Shown here piece by piece: positions 22,259 through 29,804 of a stretch of DNA of 38,288 nt. Below the pieces are notes generated by a model. That model saw only the letters and a list, made by a program, of their open reading frames with translations, did not search any database and was not told where the DNA came from. Every line of letters starts with the position of its first letter. Position 1 is the first letter of the stretch. The position numbers and the translations under genes are program-made. Source of the stretch: a bacterium (GTDB taxonomy: Bacteria; Actinomycetota; Acidimicrobiia; Acidimicrobiales; Bin134); NCBI GenBank assembly GCA_028819295.1, contig JAPPMA010000105.1:26683-64970 (forward strand). Reading direction: 5' to 3'.

Positions 22259-22354
22259 GTAGATCCGACCGAAGCGGCCTTTGATGCAGAGATTGCCGCT
22301 GGTGACGTCGTGGTCGTCAGGGAAGATGCATATGACGATCTGGCAGTCCTGCAC
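22259..22354 (-). pseudogene. Scrap of a second formate dehydrogenase iron-sulfur subunit gene
   Basis: The minus strand encodes VQDCQIVICIFPDDHDV then GNLCIKGRFG. This matches the last 30 or so residues of the iron-sulfur subunit at 23172-24011 (VQDNQIVKCTSPDDHDV, GNLCIKGRFG), with roughly three quarters of the bases identical. No other part of the gene is present. It is an old partial duplicate of, or import related to, the end of that gene. Confidence 0.8.
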
Positions 22355-22418
22355 AGGCGGAGGCATGCGGACTAGAGGCAATTCCGCGCCCCAGAATGGG
22401 TGAGGGAGCGAAGGCTCG

Positions 22419-22451
22419 TTGGAATTTTGATGCTGTCAGGTTATCCTGACA
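22419..22451 (+). promoter_or_regulatory. Promoter and overlapping palindromic operator of the small HTH gene
   Basis: TGTCAGG (22434-22440), four bases, CCTGACA (22445-22451) form a perfect dyad ending 3 bp before ATG 22455. TTGGAA (22419-22424) and TTATCC (22441-22446) are possible -35/-10 boxes 16 bp apart, so a bound dimer would block the promoter. The start would be almost leaderless. Confidence 0.55.
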
Positions 22452-22454
22452 CAT

Positions 22455-22766
22455 ATGGGTGTGATCGCTGCTGATGAACTTTCGGCAGATCCCTTGGAGG
22501 CGCTGCGGGAGCTTGCCCTCAGTGAGCCAGAACTGGAACGGCTGCGTCGCGACAAGGTTTTGGAGGCCCGCGCCGCCGGAGCCACATGGGAGCAGGTTGG
22601 GAAGGCGCTTGGAGTGAGCCGCCAATCGGCTTGGGAGTACTTCACTGCCCGAGTTCGGGAAGATCTAGCAGCCAATGTCAGGGCCAACGCCGAGCTGTCA
22701 GAGGACGAGGCGATGCAAATGGCTGTGGACGAGGTGCGGTCGGTTCGGCGTCGTAGACGGTGCTGA
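22455..22766 (+). CDS. Small helix-turn-helix protein (possible antitoxin/repressor)
   Basis: A 103-aa protein with one clear helix-turn-helix: ARAAGATWEQVGKALGVSRQSAWEYF at about residues 36-61, like the recognition region of small actinobacterial regulators related to sigma region 4. An acidic C-terminal helix (AELSEDEAMQMAVDEVRSV) and a basic tail RRRRRC follow. The ATG sits directly after a perfect palindrome, so autorepression is likely. No intact toxin follows; the next block is a damaged TA-like fragment, which may once have been its partner. Exact family not recognised. Confidence 0.65.
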   Translation: MGVIAADELSADPLEALRELALSEPELERLRRDKVLEARAAGATWEQVGKALGVSRQSAWEYFTARVREDLAANVRANAELSEDEAMQMAVDEVRSVRRRRRC

Positions 22767-22852
22767 GCGGTGAAAGTGGTGCGGATGTCGCCGCAGCGGG
22801 AAGGTTTGGATCCTCGGTAGAAAAGAGCCGATCACGGGGTACACTGACGCCG

Positions 22853-23114
22853 ATGGCATCGGTTCGCGTTTCTGGCGAGGAGCATCCCCCTCGGCTGGCC
22901 TACGCGAAGAGGACGCATGTGGTTGACTCTGGTTTTGTCGACGCGCCGGCTCCCGGCCGTGATCCTCGTTGACGACCATATTGCCCGAATGGCGCTGAGC
23001 GGTCGACGTTTGCCTGGGTGGGGTAGCCAGACTCCCGTTCTGCCTTGGACACTTCACCTGCGTCCCGACACCCCTGTGAACCTCTACGTGTATGCCAGAC
23101 ACGGGCTCGAATAG
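22853..23114 (+). pseudogene. Deleted TA-like gene pair: antitoxin N-terminus fused out of frame to toxin
   Basis: ATG 22853 begins MASVRVSGEEHPPRLAYAKR then VVDSGFVDAPAPG and stops soon after. Bases 22907-22956 equal the antitoxin fragment at 20566-20615. Right after GCTCCCG the sequence jumps to the toxin start (AVILVDDHIARMALSGRRLPGW, continuing to TAG 23114). Compared with the other copy, 134 bp between two GCTCCCG copies are missing. The toxin part is now in another frame and short, so this copy is inactive. The two fragments together allow the ancestral order, antitoxin then toxin, to be inferred. Confidence 0.62.
22907..22956. repeat. 50-bp exact direct repeat, copy 2
   Basis: Identical to 20566-20615. 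A further 20-bp identity (22959-22978 with 20752-20771) follows after only 2 bp here, against 136 bp in copy 1. Confidence 0.95.
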
Positions 23115-23171
23115 CCGCCTAGTGCCTCGCCAAGGGCCATTTGTCCGTTTCGAGCCGCTTCTGAAACAGCC

Positions 23172-24011
23172 CTACACGTAGTTCCAGCCGAAGCGGCCTT
23201 TTATGCAGAGGTTGCCTTGGGTCACGTCGTGGTCGTCGGGGGAGGTGCATTTGACGATCTGGTTGTCTTGCACGTGGAGTTCCAGGTTGCAGCCCACTCC
23301 GCAGTAGGAGCACACGGTTTGGGTGACGGTTTGGTCTTCGGGGCGCCAATCGTCGGCCTCACGCAGGTCGAACTCGGTTTTGAACTGGAGGGCGTTGGTG
23401 GGGCACACCGCCACGCAGTTGCCGCAGTACACGCAGGCCGAGTCGGGCAGGGTCACGTCGAACTCGGTGGAGATGCGGGCGCCGAAGCCCCGGCCGGCCA
23501 CCGAGATGGCGTAGGTGTGCTGGGCGTCGTCGCCGCAGGCCTCCACGCAGCGGTAGCACAGCACGCACTTGTCGTAATCGCGGATGTAGAGGTTGTCCTG
23601 CACCCGAACCGGCTCGTCCATGGTCTCGCCGCCGGGCACGTAGCGGTCGGGGTCGGCACCGTAGTGGTCGGCCCACTGGCCCAGCTCATCGGCCTGGGAC
23701 ACGTCGACCCCGGTGGCCAGGAACTCCAACACCATCTTGCGGCTGTGGCGCACCCGCTCGCTGTCGGTGTACACCACCATGCCCTCCTCGGCGGGGCGGG
23801 AGCAGGAGGGGACCAGAGCCCGGCTGCCGTCCAGCTCCACCACGCACACCCGGCACACGTTCACCGGGGTGAGGGTGGGGCCATAGCAAATGGTGGGGGT
23901 GTCCACGCCGGCGGCGTCGCAGGCATCCAAGATGGTGGCCCCGTCGGGAACGGCCACCTCTTGGCCGTCGACCCGGATGGTGACCGCAGTCTCGGTGACA
24001 GCAGGGCTCAC
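23172..24011 (-). CDS. Formate dehydrogenase iron-sulfur subunit (detached N-terminal part of the alpha subunit)
   Basis: A 279-aa electron-transfer protein. Residues 1-75 form a [2Fe-2S] domain with Cys42, Cys53, Cys56 and Cys70. Two ferredoxin-type [4Fe-4S] sites follow: Cys149/152/155/159 and Cys193/196/199/203. The end carries the molybdopterin-domain cluster, CSYCGVGC (Cys234/237/241) plus Cys269, with Lys271 in LCIKGRFG, the Lys that passes electrons from the pterin in formate dehydrogenases. The protein then stops at WNYV, where ordinary FdhA continues into the catalytic domain. The His/Cys cluster common after the [2Fe-2S] domain appears absent. The missing catalytic remainder is encoded at the other end of the operon. 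It overlaps the NuoEF-like gene by 4 nt. Confidence 0.9.
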   Translation of the reverse strand: MSPAVTETAVTIRVDGQEVAVPDGATILDACDAAGVDTPTICYGPTLTPVNVCRVCVVELDGSRALVPSCSRPAEEGMVVYTDSERVRHSRKMVLEFLATGVDVSQADELGQWADHYGADPDRYVPGGETMDEPVRVQDNLYIRDYDKCVLCYRCVEACGDDAQHTYAISVAGRGFGARISTEFDVTLPDSACVYCGNCVAVCPTNALQFKTEFDLREADDWRPEDQTVTQTVCSYCGVGCNLELHVQDNQIVKCTSPDDHDVTQGNLCIKGRFGWNYV

Positions 24012-25786
24012 GAGCTATTTCCTATCAGGCCCAGCGCCACAGCGGAGCGCACGGCCGAGGCTGCGGTGTGGCCCAGGCCGCAAATGGAGGCATCCACCAT
24101 GGCCAGGGCCATGTCGTCGATCAGCTCGGCCCGCTGGGGGGCCAGCGGCCGGCCGGAGGCTTGCAACTCCACCAGCACCTCGTGCTGGCGCTGGGTGCCC
24201 ACCCGGCAGGGCACGCACTGGCCGCACGACTCGTCCCGGAAGAACTCGGCGATCCTAACCACCACCGCCTCCATGTCCACGGTGTCGTCGAACACGGTCA
24301 CCACCCCAGACCCCAAGGTGGCCCCGGCCTCCCGGGCGTCCTCCAGGGTGAGGGGCATATCCAAGGCGTCAGGGCCGACGAAAACCCCAGCAGCACCGCC
24401 CAGCAGCACCGCGGCCAGCGGGCCCACCGGCCCTCCAGCCAAGTCGAGCAGCTCGCCCAGCGTGGTGCCGAACGGCACCTCATAGAGACCGGGCACCCCA
24501 ACTCGGCCCGACAGGCAGAACAGCCGGGTTCCGGGGGAGCGCTCAGTGCCCACCGAGCGGTAGGCATCGGGGCCATCGGTCAGAATGCCCAAAACGTTGA
24601 TGAGGGTCTCGGGGTTGTTGATGGCGGTGGGCTGGCTGAACAGGCCGTGGGTGGTGGGGAAGGGGGGCTTGTTGCGGGGCTCGCCCCGGAACCCCTCGAT
24701 GGAGTTGAACAGGGCGGTTTCCTCACCGCAGATGTAGGCCCCCGCCCCCCGGCGAAGCTCGATGTCGAAACGCTGGCCGGTGCCGGCCACATCGGCCCCC
24801 AGCAAACCCGCGGCCCGAGCCTGGGCGATGGCGCCCTCCAGCCGGGCGGTAGCCCGGGGGTACTCGCCTCGGATGTAGATCCAGCCGTGAACTGAGCCGG
24901 TAGCCAACCCGGCAACGGTCATCGACTCGATGACCGCGAACGGGTCGTGCTCGCAGACGACGCGGTCTTTGAAAGTGCCGGGTTCCGACTCGTCGCAGTT
25001 GGCCACCACATGCTTGTCGGGGCCGGGCTCATCAGCCACTGCCCTCCATTTGACCCCGGTGGGAAACGCGGCCCCGCCCCGGCCCGACAGCCCGGAGTCG
25101 GAGATGGCCGAGATCACAGCATCAGGCCCCATTTCGACAGACCGAACCAACGCCTCATAACCGCCGTGTTCCCGGTAGGAGTCCAAGGAGGTCGGATCGA
25201 CCACACCCACCCGGCGCAACACTCGCAGGTCAGGATCGCCCGCCTGGGGCAATCGGAAGTCCTCGCCATCGTCAGCCGGCACCCGGTCGGGCCGACCCAC
25301 ACCCTGGACAAACAGCGCGGGGGCGCGGTCGCACTGGCCTAGGCAGGGGCTGTTGTGGACCTTGGCCCCGCTGGCTTCCAACGAGGCCCGCAGATCTTCG
25401 GCGCTGGCCAGAGCGCACGCCGGGTCGACGCACACATGGACGACATCATCGCGATGGCCGGGGTCGGTGGTGCGCAGCAGTTCATAGAACGTGGCCACGC
25501 CGTAGGCCTCGGCCGGGGGCACCCCGAGTCGCTCAGCGGCGCCGTTCAGTCCGCCGGGGCTGATCCAGCCGATCTCGTGCTGGAGCGAGTGCAGTACCGG
25601 CAGCAGCAGATGGCGCAGTCCCTGGCGCCGAGCGCGACCGCCGCGAACCAATCGCTCGGTCTCGGTAACGGTGGCGGCATCTGCCTCAGGGACGATGGCG
25701 TCGACGGCAGCCAGTTCGGCTTCGGTGGGCTGGTCGTCGCCGAAGTGAAGATCAGCCAACGGTGGCCCCCGCGGTCTCGGGGGCAT
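24008..25786 (-). CDS. Fused NuoE-NuoF-like NADH-binding subunit of formate dehydrogenase
   Basis: A protein of about 592 aa joining two diaphorase parts. Residues 30-190 resemble NuoE: a helical domain (LHSLQHEIGWI, GVATFYELL), then [2Fe-2S] ligands in HVCVDPACALAS and NSPCLGQCDRAP. The rest resembles NuoF: GLSGRGGAAFPTGVKW (NADH/FMN site), ANCDESEPGTFKDR, GAGAYICGEETAL, and [4Fe-4S] ligands ESCGQCVPC plus a distal Cys in SICGLGH. It transfers electrons between NAD(H) and the iron-sulfur subunit. ATG 25786 overlaps the end of the catalytic gene by 35 nt; TTG 25759 is a shorter alternative. Overlaps on both sides indicate one operon. The fusion is known in NAD-linked formate dehydrogenases. 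Confidence 0.9.
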   Translation of the reverse strand: MPPRPRGPPLADLHFGDDQPTEAELAAVDAIVPEADAATVTETERLVRGGRARRQGLRHLLLPVLHSLQHEIGWISPGGLNGAAERLGVPPAEAYGVATFYELLRTTDPGHRDDVVHVCVDPACALASAEDLRASLEASGAKVHNSPCLGQCDRAPALFVQGVGRPDRVPADDGEDFRLPQAGDPDLRVLRRVGVVDPTSLDSYREHGGYEALVRSVEMGPDAVISAISDSGLSGRGGAAFPTGVKWRAVADEPGPDKHVVANCDESEPGTFKDRVVCEHDPFAVIESMTVAGLATGSVHGWIYIRGEYPRATARLEGAIAQARAAGLLGADVAGTGQRFDIELRRGAGAYICGEETALFNSIEGFRGEPRNKPPFPTTHGLFSQPTAINNPETLINVLGILTDGPDAYRSVGTERSPGTRLFCLSGRVGVPGLYEVPFGTTLGELLDLAGGPVGPLAAVLLGGAAGVFVGPDALDMPLTLEDAREAGATLGSGVVTVFDDTVDMEAVVVRIAEFFRDESCGQCVPCRVGTQRQHEVLVELQASGRPLAPQRAELIDDMALAMVDASICGLGHTAASAVRSAVALGLIGNSS

Positions 25787-27671
25787 CGACCAGCTCCACC
25801 CGCACGGCAGCCGCCTTGAACTCGGCAGTGCCGGATTTCGGGTCCCAGTCGGGGTTGGTGAGCACGTTCACGTCGATCAACTCGGGGTGGTGCAGGGTGG
25901 TGAAGGCCAGGCCCGGAGGCAGGCTCGACACCAGCCGGGCGTTCATCTCCACCGAGCCTCGTGGAGAGCAGACCCGCACCCGGTCGCCGTCGGCGATGTC
26001 CAAGTCAGCAGCGTCTTGCGCGTTCAGGTCCAGCCCGGCGAACCGCAGCGGCGAGTCGTAATGCCCGCTCTGCACGCCGGTGTTGTAGGAGTCCAGCGCC
26101 CGCCCGGTGGTGAGCCGCAGGGGGAACTCCTCGCTCAACTCCTCGGTGGGCCCCTCATGCTCCAGCACCGAGAACGGGGCTGGGTCGCGCCCCTCCAAGT
26201 CGTCGGCCCACAGCCAGCCGTGGAGGAAGGCGCTGCCGGGGTGGTCCTCATCGGGACAGGGCCATTGCAAGCCACCCGAGGCCTCAAGGCGCTCCCAGGC
26301 CATGCCGCCGTGCATGGCCGACAGGGAACGCAGCTCGTCCCAGACGGCCTGCGGGTCGCGAGGCCCGAGCTCGGCGCCCATGGCCTCGGCCATGTCGCAC
26401 AGGATATCGATGTCGTGGCGGGCTTGGCCGGGGGGCGATACCGCGGGGCGCACCCGCTGCACCCGGCGCTCGCTGGAGGTGACGGTGCCGTTGCTCTCCG
26501 CCCAGGCCACCGACGCGGGCAGCACCACATCGGCCATCTCCGCGGTGCGGGTCATCAGAATGTCCTGCACCACCAAGATGTCAAGGGCCTCGAGCTGGGC
26601 CCGGGCGTGGGCCACGTCGGCCTCCGAATCAGCGGGGTTCTCGCCGATCACATACAGCGCCCGCAGGTCGCCCCGCTCCATGGCCTCGAACATCAGCGTG
26701 AGGTGCAAGCCGGGCACGGGGTTGAGGGGGCGACCGTAGGCGGCCTCGAACCGGGCCCGATGGCCGGGGTGGTCCACGCCGGCGAAGCCGGGGAACTTGT
26801 TGGGGATGGCCCCCATGTCGCCGCCGCCCTGCACGTTGTTCTGGCCCCGCAGCGGCACCAGTCCAGAGCCCCACCGCCCCACATGGCCGGTGAGCAGGGC
26901 CAGGTTGCACAGCGACAGCACGTTGTCCACCGCGTTGTGGTGCTCGGTGATGCCCAGGGTCCACAGGATCTGGGCCTTGTCGGCCGTGGCGTAGGCGTGG
27001 GCCATCTCCACCACCGCCTCGGCGGGAATGCCGCAGATGGCGGCCACGGCATCGGGGGTAAACGCCTCCACTGAGGCGGCGTAAGCCTCAAATCCCTGCG
27101 TGGAATGGGCAATGAAGTCTTGGTTGGCCAAACCGGCGCGGATGATCTCCCGGCCGATTCCGTTGGCCAAAGCGATGTCGGTGCCCACGTCGATGCCCAC
27201 CCACACGTCGGAGAATTGGGCCGAGGATGTGTAGCGGGGGTCGACGCAGTACATGCGGGCGCCGTTGTCGAGCCCCTTGAGCAGGTGGTGGAAGAAGATG
27301 GGATGGGCCTCGCGGGCGTTGGACCCCCACAGGAGGATCAGGTCGGTTTCCTCGATCTCCTGGTAGGAGCTAGTGCCCCCTCCCGCTCCGAACACTGTCG
27401 CCAGACCGACGACCGAGGGAGCGTGTCAAGTTCGGTTGCAGGAGTCGATGTTGTTGGCGCCCACCACCGTGCGGATGAACTTCTGGGCGATGTAGTTCAT
27501 CTCGTTGGTGGCCTTGGAGCAGCTGAACATCCCGAACGCCTGCGGCCCGTGCTGGCCGAGCACCTGGTTGAACCCGGCCGCGGCCCGTGAAAGGGCCTCG
27601 TCCCATGTCGCTTCTCGCAGACGCCCGTTGTCCCGCACCATCGGCACGGTCATACGTTCCCGCCTCGCCAT
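25752..27671 (-). CDS. Formate dehydrogenase catalytic subunit, selenoprotein (UGA = Sec82)
   Basis: A 639-aa molybdopterin (bis-MGD) oxidoreductase catalysing formate/CO2 interconversion, if TGA at 27428-27426 is read as selenocysteine. Flanking residues align with FDH active sites: NNIDSCNRT-U-HAPSVVGLA here, C-x-R-x-U-H-x-PSVAGL in E. coli FdhF. Sec82 is followed by the conserved His83; PLRGQNNVQGGGDMGAIP carries the active-site Arg. Homology is continuous on both sides of the TGA, and a SECIS-like hairpin follows it. The start ATG 27671 has AAAGGGGGTG just upstream. The protein lacks the N-terminal cysteines of the family; these are on the separate iron-sulfur subunit. Automated callers would split this into a stub and a false gene starting near 27395. 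Fhs is encoded 71 nt upstream. Confidence 0.92.
27384..27428 (-). promoter_or_regulatory. UGA selenocysteine codon with bacterial SECIS-like hairpin
   Basis: After the TGA (27428-27426), 18 nt precede a GGUCU loop (27407-27403). The loop is closed by GUCGUC (27413-27408) and GGCGAC (27402-27397), six pairs with one G-U. An outer stem, CGCUCC (27423-27418) with GGAGCG (27389-27384), is also perfect. As I recall it, the E. coli fdhF element has the same spacing and GGUCU, and also starts UGACACG. SelB binds such loops. Confidence 0.85.
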
Positions 27672-27742
27672 GTACACCCCCTTTCCCCAGAGGCACTCTG
27701 AGGTCGATTAAGCCTATCGGCTCGGCACGACCTCGAACCTTG

Positions 27743-29455
27743 TCAGCTCAATCCGACGATCTCGCCGTTCTCGTCGAGGTCGATGCCCATGGCGGCGGGT
27801 TGGCGACCGAGGCCGGGCATGGTGCGCATGTCGCCGCAGATGGGGTAGACGAATCCGGCCCCCACCGAGGCCCGCACCTCCCTCACCGGCAGGGTCCACC
27901 CGGTGGGGGCGCCCTTGAGGGAGGGGTCGGACGAGATGGAAAGGTGGGTTTTGGCGATGCACACCGGGAGATGGCCGAAGCCGGCCTTCTCGTAGGTATC
28001 AATCTGGCGGTTGGCGGCGGCCGAGTACTCCACGCCGTCGGCGCCGTACACCGTGGTGGCCACGGCGGCGATCTTGTCCTTGAGCGGCAGATCGTCCTCG
28101 TACAGCACCTTGAAGGAGCTGGGCTCCTCGCAGGCCTCGGCCACCGCCTCGGCCAACTGGGCCGCCCCCGCGCCGCCGTCGGAGAAGTGGGTGGTGACCG
28201 CGCAGCGGGCGCCGTACTCGTCGGCGATCTCGGCGATGGCGGCCAGATCGGCGTCGTGGTCGCCGGGGAAGGCGTTGACGGCCACCACCGGGGTCACCCC
28301 GTGGGCCTTCATGTTGGAGAGCTGCTTGCGCAGGTTGTCGCCCCCGGCGTGGACCTCATCGGGGTTCTCGGCCAGCAGCGCCTCGGGCAGGGGCCGCCCG
28401 GCCACGATGCGATGGTTGCCGGAATGGGCCTTCAGCCCCCGCACGGTGGCCACCATCACCGCGGCGTCGGGATCGATGCCCGAGTAGCGGCACTTGATGT
28501 TGAAGAACCGCTCGGCCCCCATGTCGGCGCCGAACCCGGCCTCGGTCACCAGGAAGTCGCCGGTGCGGATGGCGATGCGGTCGGCCACGATGGAGGAGTT
28601 GCCGGTGGCGATGTTGCCGAACGGCCCGGTGTGTACCAGGGCGGGGCCACCCTCGAGGGTTTGCATGAGGTTGGGCTTGAGGGCGTCCTTCAGCAGCACG
28701 GCCATGGCCCCGGCGGCCTTCAAGTCTTCAGCGGTCACCGGGTCGCCGGCTTTGGTGTAGCCCACCACGATGCGGCCCAGCCGGGCCCGCAGATCCGACA
28801 GAGAGGTGGCCAGCGCCAAGGTGGCCATCACCTCCGACGCGGCGGTGATGTCAAAGCCGCTCTCCCGGGGGACGCCGTCGAGCCGTCCGCCCAGGCCGAT
28901 CACCACATTGCGCAGGGCCCGGTCGTTGATGTCCACCACCCGCCGCCAGGTTATGTTGTGCAGATCCAGGCCCGATTCGTTGCCGTGGTAGATGTGGGCG
29001 TCGAGCATGGCCGAGCACATGTTGTGGGCTGCGGTCACCGCGTGCATGTCGCCGGTGAGGTGGAGGTTGAACAGCTCCATGGGCACCACCTGGCTGTAGC
29101 CGCCGCCGGCCGCGCCCCCCTTGATGCCGAATGTGGGCCCTAGCGACGGCTGGCGGATGGCTATGGTGGCCCGCTTGCCGATATGGCCGAAACCCTGGCC
29201 CAGCCCCACGGTGGTGGTGGTCTTGCCCTCGCCCAGCGGCGTGGGGGTGATGGCGGTCACCACCACGTAGCGGGCCCGGGGCCGGTCGGCCAGCGCCTCG
29301 ATGGCGTCCAGGCTGATCTTGGCCGCCCCCGCCCCGTAGGGCTCCAGCATCTCAACCGGGATGCCGGCCTCGGCGGCGATCTCGGTCAGTGGTCGCAGGT
29401 TCGCCCCGCGGGCGATCTCAAGATCAGAAGGAAATGGCACGGCCTCGCCTCTCAT
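27743..29455 (-). CDS. fhs: Formate-tetrahydrofolate ligase
   Basis: A 570-aa enzyme joining formate to tetrahydrofolate with ATP to give 10-formyl-THF (reversible). The family P-loop TPLGEGKTT is at 72-80, followed by LGPTFGIKGGAAGGGYSQV, FNLHLTGDMHAVTAAHN, and VVATVRGLKAHSG-like sequence (MVATVRGLKAHSGNH). Length matches the usual 555-575 aa. ATG 29455 gives the expected N-terminus; a GTG 15 nt downstream is possible. It stands 71 nt upstream of the formate dehydrogenase catalytic gene on the same strand, so formate made or used by that enzyme can enter the folate pool, with FolD continuing to methylene-THF. Confidence 0.95.
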   Translation of the reverse strand: MRGEAVPFPSDLEIARGANLRPLTEIAAEAGIPVEMLEPYGAGAAKISLDAIEALADRPRARYVVVTAITPTPLGEGKTTTTVGLGQGFGHIGKRATIAIRQPSLGPTFGIKGGAAGGGYSQVVPMELFNLHLTGDMHAVTAAHNMCSAMLDAHIYHGNESGLDLHNITWRRVVDINDRALRNVVIGLGGRLDGVPRESGFDITAASEVMATLALATSLSDLRARLGRIVVGYTKAGDPVTAEDLKAAGAMAVLLKDALKPNLMQTLEGGPALVHTGPFGNIATGNSSIVADRIAIRTGDFLVTEAGFGADMGAERFFNIKCRYSGIDPDAAVMVATVRGLKAHSGNHRIVAGRPLPEALLAENPDEVHAGGDNLRKQLSNMKAHGVTPVVAVNAFPGDHDADLAAIAEIADEYGARCAVTTHFSDGGAGAAQLAEAVAEACEEPSSFKVLYEDDLPLKDKIAAVATTVYGADGVEYSAAANRQIDTYEKAGFGHLPVCIAKTHLSISSDPSLKGAPTGWTLPVREVRASVGAGFVYPICGDMRTMPGLGRQPAAMGIDLDENGEIVGLS

Positions 29456-29563
29456 GCTCGTTATTCGATGCCAACCCCGCAAGCCTACGCGCAAGCTGAC
29501 GGCTTGGGGAATCGATCCCTAGAATCAGCCCAACCCAAGGGCACGCCAGCATGGAGGCTCGGC

Positions 29564-29800
29564 ATGGCCGAATTCTTCGACACCGTCCCCGAGCCGGTGG
29601 CTTTCGCCGGTCGCCGGGCGGGGCTCGGCCAGCCGGCCTACCGGGTGTACGACCCCGACCGGATGGTGATGGGGCCAGGGCCCGGTATGCGGAGCAGCGC
29701 CGGAGATCATTCGCACTTCAATCGGGCCGGTGACGCCCGGCTATGGGGGGATGGCGGCATCGCCTTCTACATGCACTACATGCAGCCCGTGGGCCGCTGA
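29564..29800 (+). CDS. Small hypothetical protein (78 aa)
   Basis: ATG 29564 is preceded by GGAGG at 29553-29557 with 6 nt between, a strong start, and the frame stops at 29800, 4 nt short of the convergent amidohydrolase stop. The product begins MAEFFDTVPEPVAFAGRR and contains AYRVYDPDRMVMG, faintly like the start of xylose isomerases, then Gly-, His- and Met-rich sequence ending YMHYMQPVGR. No other part of a xylose isomerase is present. Divergent from fhs. Function unknown. Confidence 0.5.
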   Translation: MAEFFDTVPEPVAFAGRRAGLGQPAYRVYDPDRMVMGPGPGMRSSAGDHSHFNRAGDARLWGDGGIAFYMHYMQPVGR

Positions 29801-29804
29801 GCAA

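Noticed and set aside
25752..27395. A separate molybdopterin oxidoreductase gene starting near 27395 and a truncated stub at 27426-27677
   Set aside because: Similarity to formate dehydrogenase is continuous across the TGA in one frame and a SECIS-like hairpin follows, so one selenoprotein gene explains both.
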